64,000 bases of DNA from Taishania sp045629585. Lineage in GTDB: Bacteria; Bacteroidota; Bacteroidia; Flavobacteriales_D; Crocinitomicaceae. A program made the translations under genes and the position numbers. Of this stretch, positions 7,934-17,144 are shown in pieces. Below the pieces are notes generated by a model, which worked only from the letters and a program-made list of their open reading frames with translations, was not told the DNA's origin and ran no database searches. The stretch lies in NCBI GenBank assembly GCA_045629585.1, contig JAZQRM010000021.1, positions 68,078 through 132,077 on the forward strand, given 5' to 3'. The number at the start of each line of letters is the position of its first letter. Within the stretch, counting starts at the first letter, position 1.

Positions 7934-9877
7934 ATGCAATCTAAAGATAGTATTACTTATTGGACCTGTTGTTTTTTAATCGGTTTGTATACGCTTATAT
8001 ATAGCTTAGATATGTATATATACGTGATTGTGAGTGTTATGGCTTTGGTTTTAATTCTTCTCTTCTTTAAATCTTTTAAGCGTTTCATAAATTACCTTTT
8101 TTTTGGAATGCTGTTTTTTATTTTGGGTGGGATGGTGATGGAAAAGTCTGTCTTTAATGAAATAAAATTACCTAAAGGAGATTTAACTTTTATTGGCGAT
8201 TGCATGGCTGTGAAAACAGGGGATGAGTGGAGTCAAATAAAGATCAAATTAACGGGCTATTATGATATTAACGATGATGAATGGACGGACCTTAAGAATG
8301 GGGATAAGATTTTATTAGTTGCCAATAATGTTTGTGTACCGACTCTTGAAACTGGGGATAAAATCGTTTTTTCCACAGCGCTTAAAACAATAGATAATAA
8401 GAATAACCCTGGGGAGTTTAATGCCAAAAGTTACTATCTTTCTCAAGGCATCTTGTATAGTGGTTTTTTGAGTACAGATACTTTATACAAAGTTGAAGGT
8501 GAAATGGCTAAAGGTTTTTACTACTACTTAAATCAGATTTCAAAATGGGCAGATGTACAATTAGATACTTATATTGGTGGTGAGGAAGGTGCAGTTGTTA
8601 AAGGTATGTTACTTGGGGATCAGTCATCTATTGATTGGGAGATAAAACAAGCTTTCATTAATACTGGATCGTCCCATATGCTTGCTGTTTCTGGAGCGCA
8701 TATCGCGGTGATAACGGCTGTTCTTATCTGGCTTATTGGTAAATTAGGTATCAATTCAAGGGGAGTTTGGGCTTCGCTATTTTTACTTCTATTTCTATGG
8801 ATTTATGCTTTTTTAACTGGAGCTAGTGCTTCTGTTTTGCGTTCTGTCATTATGTTTAGCTTATTCATATTTGTACGCTTTGCTTATCGACCTGCTAACA
8901 ATGTTCAAATATTATGCATTTCAGCTCTGTTAATTATAGCTGTCGATTGGCATAGTGCATTGGATATTGGTTTTCAGCTTTCTTATTCAGCCATGTTGGG
9001 AATATTTATTGTTTATCCTAAACTGCTTCATTTGTGGGAACCGAAAAAGAAGGTTTGCAAGTGGCTTTGGGAAGGTACCGTCTTGTGTATTGCAGCGCAG
9101 GTTTTCACTACTCCATTAGCGTTATTTCATTTTCATCAATTCCCCAATTATTTCATTCTCTCCAATTTCTTAGTGATGCTTGCTGCAACACCGATGTTGG
9201 TTGGGGGAATGTTGTTACTTGCGGTATCAAAAGTTAAAGTATTGGGGAGTGTGGTCGGGGCATTTTTGAAAATATTCACCTACGCCTTTATTGAATCATT
9301 AAAAATGGTGGACAATATCCCGTTTTCTGTGGCTTTTGGCTATGATTTGACGGTGTTTACTTTTGCGGTTGCGGTTTTGTTAACTATTTTGTTTTTATTT
9401 CGTAAATCGATGCTTACGAAAGTCTTTTGTATGGTAGGATTTTTTGTTGTTATATCCTTTCAAAGATGGGAGAATTATAGGAAAGATGGTATTTATTTCT
9501 TTAACAACCAAGGATTCTCTTTTGTGTTTAAAAAAGGTGAAAAAGCGGTGGTTTTCACCTCTGATTTTGGCTCATCCATTAAAACTACGGAGCGGATGAT
9601 GAAGGATTTTGTCAAAATTTATCCTTGTGATTTTAACGTACAAATATTACCTAAATATAATGAGATTATTGATTTTGGGAGGGAAGGTCAGTTGAAAAGG
9701 AATACGGGATATTACACCTTGCTTTTTGAAAACAAAGAATATTATCTGGTTTATAACGCGAGTGATTATTTTACAGATTCAACGGTTAATCGTGCTAATA
9801 CGGTAATAACTTTTGAATCTGTAAAAACCATTCCAAAGAGTTTGTCTGTTACTGATAAGGGTTTCTGGCTAGAGTAG
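7934..9877 (+). CDS. ComEC/Rec2-family membrane protein without a beta-lactamase-type nuclease domain
   Basis: A 647-residue polytopic membrane protein. Residues 1-60 hold two or three membrane segments, followed by a soluble DUF4131-like beta domain (about 75-190) and the ComEC 'Competence' transmembrane domain with its signature GSSHMLAVSGAHIAVI at about 245. At least seven further hydrophobic segments follow. ComEC forms the inner-membrane channel for incoming single-stranded DNA in natural transformation. The C-terminal 130 residues contain no HxHxDH motif, so the metallo-beta-lactamase nuclease domain of the Bacillus protein is absent, as is common in Bacteroidota. No other competence genes lie nearby. 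Confidence 0.9.
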   Translation: MQSKDSITYWTCCFLIGLYTLIYSLDMYIYVIVSVMALVLILLFFKSFKRFINYLFFGMLFFILGGMVMEKSVFNEIKLPKGDLTFIGDCMAVKTGDEWSQIKIKLTGYYDINDDEWTDLKNGDKILLVANNVCVPTLETGDKIVFSTALKTIDNKNNPGEFNAKSYYLSQGILYSGFLSTDTLYKVEGEMAKGFYYYLNQISKWADVQLDTYIGGEEGAVVKGMLLGDQSSIDWEIKQAFINTGSSHMLAVSGAHIAVITAVLIWLIGKLGINSRGVWASLFLLLFLWIYAFLTGASASVLRSVIMFSLFIFVRFAYRPANNVQILCISALLIIAVDWHSALDIGFQLSYSAMLGIFIVYPKLLHLWEPKKKVCKWLWEGTVLCIAAQVFTTPLALFHFHQFPNYFILSNFLVMLAATPMLVGGMLLLAVSKVKVLGSVVGAFLKIFTYAFIESLKMVDNIPFSVAFGYDLTVFTFAVAVLLTILFLFRKSMLTKVFCMVGFFVVISFQRWENYRKDGIYFFNNQGFSFVFKKGEKAVVFTSDFGSSIKTTERMMKDFVKIYPCDFNVQILPKYNEIIDFGREGQLKRNTGYYTLLFENKEYYLVYNASDYFTDSTVNRANTVITFESVKTIPKSLSVTDKGFWLE

Positions 9878-9894
9878 TGGTAGCTTAAAAAAGT

Positions 9895-10752
9895 CTATTT
9901 CACTAATTCTAAGTTAGGGGTGTAAATTAGCGTTTTTTTGCCAGTAGGGGTTTCAAATTCAATTTCATACCCCACCAATTTTTTGTCTTGCATTAAGCCA
10001 TCTGTTCGAATTATTTTATCTGATGTAGTATTGAATAAACGATTTTCAGTGTTTAAAATGACTAGGTTTTTCAAAATGTTTTTTATCTCAACTTGTTTAG
10101 TTTGTTTAATTATAGAGAAAACATTCATCATTTGTTGAAAATATTCGTTAGCCTCCTCACCTGATTTTTTATCCAATTCAGTGGACATTAATTGTATAAT
10201 ATCATTTTCACCTTGAGTAGCTGCATAGCCTGTTTGTATAAAAGATTCTCCAGTCATGTAAGTCTTGAACAATTGTAATTGATTTGTTGGAAAACTATAG
10301 CTTGCAGAAGCTTTGTAATCATCAATTTGACCATTTTCATCAAACAAAATATCTGAAAAATAAGCGTGAGAAACTTGAGGTGTTTGCATCACATAAACAT
10401 GATGCTCTACATGTTTTACTTTTTGATTCGAAGACTGAATGATGATTCGCTGGTTGGCTATTTTCTCCTCCAATTCCTTATCATATTTGCCAAGTTGTTC
10501 ATTTTGGAACTTTATTTCATATAGTGAGTCTAATTGCTCGTAAATGTATGGTTTTACGGTTGTTGGATTCGCAAATGATATGGAATGATAGGTAATTGTA
10601 GAATCTTTGTAGGATGCTCTAATGTAATCGGTTACTGCTTTTTGACGATCAACCATTACACGTTCCTTTGAAACAGGTGGGGTATATTTTAAACCACAAG
10701 CAACTGTTGTTAAAATTACAATTGTCGAAAAACTATAAATGAATCCTTTCAT
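9895..10752 (-). CDS. putative lipoprotein of unknown function
   Basis: A 285-residue protein with a hydrophobic N terminus ending in TTVAC-G, an acceptable lipobox with Cys19 as the likely lipidated residue. The region from about 70 to 110 is charged and helical, possibly a short coiled coil. The rest is mixed alpha/beta with a C-terminal phrase (KLVGYEIEFETPTGKKTLIYTPNLELVK) that resembles an immunoglobulin-like or lipocalin-like strand pair. I recognise no family. It converges with the ComEC gene 17 bases away and lies 25 bases downstream of the TsaC gene on the same strand, so it may be the last gene of the MutS2-TsaC series. Confidence 0.7.
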   Translation of the reverse strand: MKGFIYSFSTIVILTTVACGLKYTPPVSKERVMVDRQKAVTDYIRASYKDSTITYHSISFANPTTVKPYIYEQLDSLYEIKFQNEQLGKYDKELEEKIANQRIIIQSSNQKVKHVEHHVYVMQTPQVSHAYFSDILFDENGQIDDYKASASYSFPTNQLQLFKTYMTGESFIQTGYAATQGENDIIQLMSTELDKKSGEEANEYFQQMMNVFSIIKQTKQVEIKNILKNLVILNTENRLFNTTSDKIIRTDGLMQDKKLVGYEIEFETPTGKKTLIYTPNLELVK

Positions 10753-10777
10753 ATTTTAAAAATACAAAATATCTGTA

Positions 10778-11335
10778 TTACTTACGAATTATTGTTATTT
10801 CCCCATTTAATGCAACCTTAATAATCTGCGAAGATTTTTGCATTTGTTCATTTAGGCGATGTTCAAAAATCAATCCCACGTTTTTTTTAATTTCAGGAGA
10901 TATAGATTGAAAATCAACTGGATTGGGTTGTCCGCTTAAATTTGCAGAGGTGCTAACAATTGGTTTTTTTAATGTTCTTATAATGTTTAAACATAAAGGA
11001 TCTGTTGTGATACGTATACCTACACTTCCATCATTCGCAAGAACTGAAGGAGCTAAATCCTTCGCATTTGGATAGATAATTGTTAGGGGAGTTGTCGCTA
11101 TATCTGCCAAGTCGTAGCAGACTTCGTTAAATTCAGGGATATATTTCTCAAGCATTGTAAAACTGTCAACCAAGACAATGAAACTTTTGTTTTCAGGTCT
11201 ATTCTTAATTTGAAGAATTTTTTGACAAGCTTCATCATTCGTTGCGTCACATCCTATTCCCCAGATTGTATCGGTAGGGTATAAAAAAGTGGATCCGTCT
11301 TTAACGGCTTGTATTTGTTCGGGTGTAATTCTCAT
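10778..11335 (-). CDS. tsaC: threonylcarbamoyl-AMP synthase (TsaC/YrdC family)
   Basis: A 185-residue YrdC-fold protein. The N terminus has the PTDTIWGIGCDA strand and the KIKNRPENKSFIVLV-type nucleotide-binding loop; the STSANLSGQP motif near residue 135 is the TsaC/Sua5 signature. It makes threonylcarbamoyl-AMP from threonine, bicarbonate and ATP, the first step of the t6A37 modification of ANN-decoding tRNAs. Its start overlaps the stop of the upstream lipoprotein by 4 bases. A second YrdC-fold gene at 25183-25797 lacks STSAN and looks like YciO, so this is the better candidate for the essential enzyme. It is the short form without the Sua5 C-terminal domain. Confidence 0.88.
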   Translation of the reverse strand: MRITPEQIQAVKDGSTFLYPTDTIWGIGCDATNDEACQKILQIKNRPENKSFIVLVDSFTMLEKYIPEFNEVCYDLADIATTPLTIIYPNAKDLAPSVLANDGSVGIRITTDPLCLNIIRTLKKPIVSTSANLSGQPNPVDFQSISPEIKKNVGLIFEHRLNEQMQKSSQIIKVALNGEITIIRK

Positions 11336-11823
11336 TTCTTGAACATATTAAATGCGTAAGTATCTTTTATTCCATCAACATAACCAGTGATTTCTACAAT
11401 CATTTGATGGCTATTTAGCAAGGTGTATTTTATTGCTGAAGGAAATGTTTTTTGATCTGGATTAACACAAATGAATGATTTATCATCGACAATTTTTACA
11501 GGAAATAATGTGAGTTCTGCAGATCCTATAAACTCGTGCACCAATCCATTTTTGACAGGGTAAATCTTCACTTGTAGATTTAATGTATCGATCTCTATTT
11601 GATTTGTGAAATAGCCGCCTCCAAGGAGAGTATCGCCACTTTTTCTCCATAATTCATTGTATGGTTCATCCTCGTCTTCGTCTTCTTGTTGCCATAAGCC
11701 AATAATCCAGACTGGTATTTCGTTTTTCTCAATGGTCTGCTGTTTCGATTTATTTGATGAACAACTTAATGTTATGAAAAACAGACATAAAAACACTGTT
11801 GCTTTAATTGTTACTTTAGCCAT
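11332..11823 (-). CDS. small lipoprotein, DUF6265-like
   Basis: A 163-residue protein with a signal peptide and lipobox (FITLSCSS, Cys21). After the lipobox comes PVWIIGLWQQEDE, an acidic stretch, then ELWRKSGDTLLGGGYF, a pattern that resembles the lipocalin-like DUF6265 family (from memory, not searched). Its start overlaps the MutS2-like gene by 13 bases and its stop overlaps the TsaC gene by 4 bases, so it is translationally coupled on both sides. It is probably anchored to a membrane facing the periplasm. Its function is unknown. Confidence 0.75.
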   Translation of the reverse strand: MAKVTIKATVFLCLFFITLSCSSNKSKQQTIEKNEIPVWIIGLWQQEDEDEDEPYNELWRKSGDTLLGGGYFTNQIEIDTLNLQVKIYPVKNGLVHEFIGSAELTLFPVKIVDDKSFICVNPDQKTFPSAIKYTLLNSHQMIVEITGYVDGIKDTYAFNMFKK

Positions 11824-13934
11824 GCGAGTTTGATTTTTTCTACTTTTAATTTCATAAAACCAAATAGTACAGTTGCATTTTCGCCGTCTAATGACTCTAC
11901 CGTTCCAGATTTTTTTGTGTCAATTAATTTAACAGTCGATCCCACAATTATCTTGTGACGTTGATAAGGATCTTCTTCTGGCTTTTCGATTTTCTTCTTT
12001 TTAATCTTCAATTTAGCTTCCGCTTTGAGTTTTTCACTGCGTGCTACATCATCTCTTTTTAGTTTTTCAACCGCGATATATTTTTTTATCTCTTGTAACA
12101 AATCATTATTTGCACCTTTGTTTTTGGTATTCATATTATACCTATTTACATAACTATCAAATTTTGTTCCGTATGTTATGTACTTCTGATTTTTTTCAGA
12201 TTGTTCTTTTTGTGTCGACAGTTTTTGATCGAGTTGTTTTTTACGATTTTGAAATTCTAGTTGTATCTGTAGCGCTTTTTGTTGCGCTTCTTGGTGATCC
12301 TGGTTCATTCGTTCAAAATGATTTTTCTCCTTTTGAAGCTCATTTAGCAAACGATCCATCTTCACCTTTTTATCATCTAATCGGCTTTTAGCTTCTTCAA
12401 TTATACTTAAAGGGATACCGTTTATTTGCGCTACCTCAAAGGTAAAGGAACTACCGGGTTGCCCCATGTTAAAACGATAGAGCGGTTCAAGTGTTTGTGA
12501 ATTAAATAGCATACAACCATTTGTTGCTTCAGGTAATGAATTAGCCTTTAATTTTATATTACTATAGTGTGTTGTGATAACAGAAAAACATCCTTTTTTA
12601 TAAAGCTCTTCGAAGAAAACTTCAGCAAGGGCACCACCTAAATCCGGATCAGATCCCGTTCCGAACTCATCTAGTAGGAGGAGAGTCCTTTTATTGGTTA
12701 CCTTTAAGAAATGATTCATTCGTCGCAATCTATAGGAGTAGGTGCTTAATTCATTTTCTATAGATTGATTATCTCCTATGTCGGAAAGGATTTGCTGAAA
12801 TAAACAAATGTGACTATTTGGGTTCACGGGGATAAGTAATCCTGATTGCAACATCAATTGAAGTAGACCAACCGTTTTTAAGGTTATACTTTTTCCACCT
12901 GCATTAGGTCCTGAGATTACGAGCATTCTAGATTTTTTATCTAGATGAATGCGTTGAGGGATTGTTTGTTTGCCTAATAATTTATTATTTCGCCATAAAA
13001 TTGGGTGATATGCATCTACAAGCTCAATTTCAGTGTGAAGAACAATTCCTGGAAGTACACAATCTAACTCAAGTGCCAATCGAGCTTTAGCATTAATAAA
13101 ATCAAATTCAGTTAGAACGGCTTGGTAGTTTTCAATTAATGGTAGATAATCGGATATTTTTTGAGTTAAATCTCTAAGAATCTTGTAAACTTCTTTTCGC
13201 TCTTCGTCAATTTGTAGTTCTAGTTCGTTATTTAAAGGGACATTTACTTGTGGCTCAATATATACAAGGTTTCCTGTTTTACTTGAACCCACAACGTTCC
13301 CTGAAACTTGACGTTTGTACGATGCTAAAACAGTAAGAACGCGTCTTTCGTTATAGAATGTTTCATGGGTTTCACCTAAATAATTTCCTTTTAGTAAACG
13401 TCTGATTTCTTTATCGAAGTTTTTGTTAATTTGATTTCGAATTTGTTTAATCTCCGCTCTTATAAGTGTTAATTGAGCAGAGGCGTCATCAACAACTTTC
13501 CAGTTTAAGTCAAAAATGGATCGAATTAACTCAATAATTTCAGTCGTTTGTTCTGTATCTTCAACAACCTTAGCTAATAAGGGATATAATTTATCTTTTC
13601 GCTTAAAAAAATCAGCCAATTGATTCCCTAGGATAGAAGCCGTTGTTATTCGACTAAAGCCTTCTGGGGTTAAAACTGAATTTTTTACACCAAGTGCTTG
13701 AATCTCTTTTTGTAATTCCTCAAAATCTAAGGAAGGAAAACTTTCTCCGTTTCTACGTATGCTACACAATTCGTTTACACGCTGTAAATCGTCTTCAATC
13801 GCGTTAAAATCGGAGCTTGGACCTAATTCATCAATTCGCTTTGCAGCGGTAGGACCAATTGCATAATTACTCAACCATCCGAGAACGGTCGGAAATTCTA
13901 AATCTATTAAGGTTTGTTTGTCAAATTTGGACAT
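11811..13934 (-). CDS. MutS2-like ATPase without the Smr nuclease domain
   Basis: A 707-residue protein of the MutS2 branch. The core and lever region (1-310) includes the long coiled helices, followed by the ATPase with Walker A GPNAGGKSITLKT (about 340), the STYSYRLRRMN segment, Walker B LLLDEFGTGSDPDLGGAL (about 418) and the TTHYSNIK switch. A coiled coil occupies roughly 525-620 and a KOW-like beta domain ends the protein. MutS2 proteins bind branched DNA or stalled ribosomes. Typical MutS2 is about 780 residues and ends with a Smr endonuclease; no Smr motif is present here and the stop is at the natural end of the beta domain, so this is not a sequencing truncation. Mismatch-recognition domain I is absent. 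Confidence 0.88.
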   Translation of the reverse strand: MSKFDKQTLIDLEFPTVLGWLSNYAIGPTAAKRIDELGPSSDFNAIEDDLQRVNELCSIRRNGESFPSLDFEELQKEIQALGVKNSVLTPEGFSRITTASILGNQLADFFKRKDKLYPLLAKVVEDTEQTTEIIELIRSIFDLNWKVVDDASAQLTLIRAEIKQIRNQINKNFDKEIRRLLKGNYLGETHETFYNERRVLTVLASYKRQVSGNVVGSSKTGNLVYIEPQVNVPLNNELELQIDEERKEVYKILRDLTQKISDYLPLIENYQAVLTEFDFINAKARLALELDCVLPGIVLHTEIELVDAYHPILWRNNKLLGKQTIPQRIHLDKKSRMLVISGPNAGGKSITLKTVGLLQLMLQSGLLIPVNPNSHICLFQQILSDIGDNQSIENELSTYSYRLRRMNHFLKVTNKRTLLLLDEFGTGSDPDLGGALAEVFFEELYKKGCFSVITTHYSNIKLKANSLPEATNGCMLFNSQTLEPLYRFNMGQPGSSFTFEVAQINGIPLSIIEEAKSRLDDKKVKMDRLLNELQKEKNHFERMNQDHQEAQQKALQIQLEFQNRKKQLDQKLSTQKEQSEKNQKYITYGTKFDSYVNRYNMNTKNKGANNDLLQEIKKYIAVEKLKRDDVARSEKLKAEAKLKIKKKKIEKPEEDPYQRHKIIVGSTVKLIDTKKSGTVESLDGENATVLFGFMKLKVEKIKLAWLK

Positions 13935-13938
13935 ACTG

Positions 13939-13946
13939 CAAAAATA
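13939..13946 (-). promoter_or_regulatory. possible -7 box directly upstream of the MutS2-like gene
   Basis: Minus-strand TATTTTTG fits TAnnTTTG and ends only 4 bases before the ATG. If used, it would give an almost leaderless mRNA. No -33 box was found, and such AT-rich octamers can occur by chance. Confidence 0.25.
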
Positions 13947-13982
13947 CGTTTTAAAGCGATTTGTGCTAAATATTAAATGAAT

Positions 13983-14672
13983 TTATAAATTACTTTCATC
14001 GGCAAAACTGTAATATGAATTTGAACCAATTATTAAATGGTCAAGTATGGAAATGTCAATAAGTTGTCCGAAAGATTTTAATTTTTTAGTGAGATCAATG
14101 TCTGCTTGACTGGGTTGAATAGAACCACTGGGATGATTGTGTGCTATTATAATTCCGGTGGCGTTTAATAGTAATGCTTCTTTAAATAATAATTTCCCAT
14201 CAGCTACTGTACCATGTATTCCGCCAATGGATAGCTGTTTTTTACTGATTACTTGGTTTGAACGTGATAAGTAGATGGCGTGAAATTCCTCATGCTGTAA
14301 ATCGATTAGATCAGAGTAAATTATTTTATAGGCATCACTAGAACCTGTTATTCTGGGTAATTCTTTGGGGATTGCCTGTGCTCTTCGCCTTCCTAGTTCA
14401 AAGGCAGCCGATAGTGTAATTGCTTTTGCGGAGCCTATTCCTTTAATTGTTTTTAGTTGCGAAATAGATAATCGTCCTAGGTTATTTAAGTCATTGTCGC
14501 AAGAATGTAATAATTCTTGACCAAGCTCTAAAGCTGATCTGTTTGTTGTTCCCGTACTGATCAAAATAGCTAAAAGTTCAGCATCTGAAAGAGCAGACTT
14601 TCCTTTGAGCAGCATTTTCTCTCGTGGACGATCATCTTCCGCCCATTGTTTAATTGACAAATTAGTGTTCAT
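13983..14672 (-). CDS. radC: RadC-family JAB/MPN domain protein
   Basis: A 229-residue protein with the standard RadC layout: an N-terminal UPF0758 region (WAEDDRPREKMLLKGKSALSDAELLAILI), a helix-hairpin-helix (LKTIKGIGSAKAI) and a C-terminal JAB domain with the metal motif HNHPSGSIQPSQADID near 178. The fold is that of a zinc isopeptidase, but the RadC function is still uncertain; early claims of a recombination role have been withdrawn in the literature. It is a single-gene unit 48 bases upstream of the MutS2-like gene on the same strand. Confidence 0.95.
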   Translation of the reverse strand: MNTNLSIKQWAEDDRPREKMLLKGKSALSDAELLAILISTGTTNRSALELGQELLHSCDNDLNNLGRLSISQLKTIKGIGSAKAITLSAAFELGRRRAQAIPKELPRITGSSDAYKIIYSDLIDLQHEEFHAIYLSRSNQVISKKQLSIGGIHGTVADGKLLFKEALLLNATGIIIAHNHPSGSIQPSQADIDLTKKLKSFGQLIDISILDHLIIGSNSYYSFADESNL

Positions 14673-14799
14673 AGATAAAAGGCTTTGCTACTTAAGATAC
14701 AAAAAAAAGAGGCTATTTTCACGTTCTTAAAAGTGTAAAGATCAAAAAGGGTATAAAAATTGATTGAAAACACTTCTAAACAAACGAAAAAAAAGATAA

Positions 14800-15921
14800 A
14801 TGAATAATTTATATGCTTGCATTTTAGCGAGTGCACTTGTCTTCTCTGGTGCTACTTTTGCTCAAGACTTTTCTGGTCCCCGTTTCGAGAAAATTTCAAT
14901 AAATGATTATAACAATTGGCAATGGAGTGAGCTGGACGAACAAGTAAAAAAATACGTTAGTAATCTAACAGCCGAAGAAAAGGTTGCACAGTTGATTATG
15001 CCTGCAATGGGACGATTGGGACAACCTGAGGAGAAAATTAATCGTTGGGTTGCAGAAGGGAAAATTGGAGGAATTCTAATGTTAAATGGTACAAAAGAAC
15101 AATTCACAGAGTGGACGGAACGATATAATGAACAAAATAAGAAAAGTGGACGTACCGCATTTTTCTATTCCGCTGATGCAGAGCCTTCACTGGTAAATAG
15201 AAAAATTACTGGGTCAACAATTGTTAAGAAAGCCAATGAGTTAGAATCTCTTGAAGATGTATCAGAGGTTGCACAGATAATTTCAAAAGATTTGAACAAA
15301 ATAGGGATCAATTACAATTTTGCTCCTGTATCTGATATGGCTTCTAATGGAACGGTAGGGTATAGAGGTTTTGGTAAGGATCCGAAAAACATTGTTCCTT
15401 ACTCGATGGAGTTTGTAAACCAGTCGACGAAGCAAAATATTTTAACTTCAGTAAAGCATTTCCCAGGTCATGGATTGGTAGTTGGTGATACGCATAAAGC
15501 TTTACAAACCATTGACGGAGAGATGAAGGAGTTATATATTTTTAAGGAATTAATAGACAACAAAGTCCCTTCAATAATGGTTGGACATATTGCAGTTACT
15601 AATAACGCGAAGTATAATACAAAGGGATTACCAGCTACTGTTAGCCCTGTTATAATTCAAGATTTGCTGCGTAGTGAAATGGGGTACAAAGGTCTTGTTG
15701 TCACAGATGCTATGAATATGGGAGGCGTAATAAAGGTTCCAAATTATTCAGTAAAAGCAATTGAAGCAGGTGTTGACATCATCCTGATGCCATTAGATAC
15801 AGATAAAGCGTATGATGAGATTCTCACTAAGTACAAGCAAGACATTTCTTTTGCTAAGAAAGTAGATGAGGCAACATATAGAATTATTAGAATGAAGATT
15901 TGCCAAGGATTAATAAAGTAG
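14800..15921 (+). CDS. secreted GH3 family hydrolase (NagZ-like)
   Basis: A 373-residue protein with a signal peptide (cleavage near TFAQ, residue 22). The glycoside hydrolase family 3 N-terminal barrel has the characteristic KHFPGHG (about 219) followed by the Asp-Thr-His dyad that acts as acid/base in NagZ-type enzymes, and the nucleophile Asp in VVTDAMNMGG (about 301). The C-terminal GH3 domain is absent, as in NagZ. The likely reaction is removal of N-acetylglucosamine from peptidoglycan fragments. The signal peptide puts it in the periplasm or outside, unlike cytoplasmic NagZ of enterobacteria. A second GH3 enzyme fused to a beta-lactamase domain lies at 31435-34332. Confidence 0.9.
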   Translation: MNNLYACILASALVFSGATFAQDFSGPRFEKISINDYNNWQWSELDEQVKKYVSNLTAEEKVAQLIMPAMGRLGQPEEKINRWVAEGKIGGILMLNGTKEQFTEWTERYNEQNKKSGRTAFFYSADAEPSLVNRKITGSTIVKKANELESLEDVSEVAQIISKDLNKIGINYNFAPVSDMASNGTVGYRGFGKDPKNIVPYSMEFVNQSTKQNILTSVKHFPGHGLVVGDTHKALQTIDGEMKELYIFKELIDNKVPSIMVGHIAVTNNAKYNTKGLPATVSPVIIQDLLRSEMGYKGLVVTDAMNMGGVIKVPNYSVKAIEAGVDIILMPLDTDKAYDEILTKYKQDISFAKKVDEATYRIIRMKICQGLIK

Positions 15922-15943
15922 ATTTTCGGAAGGTATAAAACAT

Positions 15944-15975
15944 AAAAAAAGCCACTTTTACAGTGGCTTTTTTTA
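15944..15975. terminator. bidirectional terminator between the GH3 and GNAT genes
   Basis: GCCACT (15951-15956) and AGTGGC (15962-15967) pair around a 5-base loop, flanked by seven A on the left and eight T on the right, so it can serve both convergent genes. Confidence 0.88.
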
Positions 15976-16437
15976 TTATCTCTTTAATCGCATTTCAACA
16001 ATTGTGTTAGAAAAACCAAATTTTTCATACATATTCAGAAGTGTTTTATCATTCTTTAAATGTAGCATGATATCTCCCTTTGCATGTCGTTTGATTTGAT
16101 TAATCATTTGTGTTGCGATTCCTTTATTGCGGTGGTCTTGATGCACACCAAGGTAAACTAATATGTTTTCGGCTATGTAACCTTGCATTCCTGTGTAATT
16201 AAGGATGGCCACACTTACAATTTTTTCATTGATCTTATTTACAATCGTAAAACCACCAAAGGAATGAATTTCTTTGAGTGAATAATCCATTGCTAGTCTA
16301 ATATTTTTCTTGCAAGGATCAAAATTTTCCAAAGTTGAAAATAAAAAATTAGTAATTGCAATCTTTTCAAATTCCGAGGGACGATTAGTTGCAGTGTAGA
16401 CAAAATTTTCTGTAATGATACCTTCTAAAATATGCAT
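15976..16437 (-). CDS. GNAT family N-acetyltransferase
   Basis: A 153-residue single-domain protein. The acetyl-CoA binding motif A is visible as YLGVHQDHRNKGIATQMINQI (the R-x-x-G-x-A pyrophosphate loop), followed by the motif B region ending in NMYEKFGFSNTIVEM. The first 80 residues carry the strands of the GNAT fold but no substrate-specific motif. The substrate cannot be named. It stands alone, with 158 bases of plain AT-rich sequence upstream in which I see no further gene. Confidence 0.87.
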   Translation of the reverse strand: MHILEGIITENFVYTATNRPSEFEKIAITNFLFSTLENFDPCKKNIRLAMDYSLKEIHSFGGFTIVNKINEKIVSVAILNYTGMQGYIAENILVYLGVHQDHRNKGIATQMINQIKRHAKGDIMLHLKNDKTLLNMYEKFGFSNTIVEMRLKR

Positions 16438-16595
16438 ATCCGATTGAGTAAAGCGTTAATATCAAATATCAGTGATTTTACAGGTGGAAGCGGTTGATTA
16501 TCTGTTTGTTAATTTAACTTAATTGTTATTAGATATGCTTTTACATGAAAGTTTAAAGTATTTAATCGACTGGATTATGGTTTTCAGCGAAGATT

Positions 16596-17144
16596 TCATT
16601 TCAGTAAATCAATAAGTTCTCCTTGTAAGGTGGCTCCTTTATCCTTGTTGTACCATTTTTGAAGTTCTATTTTGATCTCATCGAAAGTTAATTCTTTTTC
16701 CAATTTCAATTCATCAAAACACTTTGTTAGGGATTGAGGTCTAGGTCCCCACACACGTTCATTTACACCATCACTAAAGATAACTATTGGAATACTTTTG
16801 CTTGTTCCGTTGGTTAGATATTGGTCAATTCTATATGGAGCAGCATCCCTTAATTCGAAATTAACTGTAATTGATTGATTTACCTCGCTTAAAAGAGCTA
16901 TGAACGGTACAATGTGCGACGCATCCCCACACCAAGGTTCTGTGATGATAATCCAATTAGTAAAAGTAGTTTGTTTAACTATTGAAATTAAATCTGTGTT
17001 CAGTTCACCTTTTTTAATCCATCTGTGATAACGCGCTGTATTAAGTTGCGTGTAATCAAAATACAACGGGTCGTCGTATGGCGCGTCCTTATATTTACCT
17101 GATGCTATAGCATTCATGTATTTTTCGTATTCAGTTCTATTCAT
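16596..17144 (-). CDS. thioredoxin-like protein with a single active-site cysteine
   Basis: A 182-residue protein with a thioredoxin fold. The active-site position reads PWCGDASH instead of WCxxC, so only the N-terminal Cys of the pair is present; the cis-Pro loop SIPIVIF is in place. No signal peptide, so it is cytoplasmic. This layout is that of the Thioredoxin_9-type family frequent in Bacteroidota and Firmicutes. A single Cys suggests a monothiol mechanism or bacillithiol/glutathione-type chemistry rather than disulfide reduction, but this is inference. It is divergent from the SDR gene, with a 100-base gap between the two. Confidence 0.82.
   Translation of the reverse strand: MNRTEYEKYMNAIASGKYKDAPYDDPLYFDYTQLNTARYHRWIKKGELNTDLISIVKQTTFTNWIIITEPWCGDASHIVPFIALLSEVNQSITVNFELRDAAPYRIDQYLTNGTSKSIPIVIFSDGVNERVWGPRPQSLTKCFDELKLEKELTFDEIKIELQKWYNKDKGATLQGELIDLLK

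Noticed and set aside
12041..12391. 116-codon plus-strand open frame
   Set aside because: Antisense to the coiled-coil region of the MutS2-like gene; low-complexity translation without a start context.
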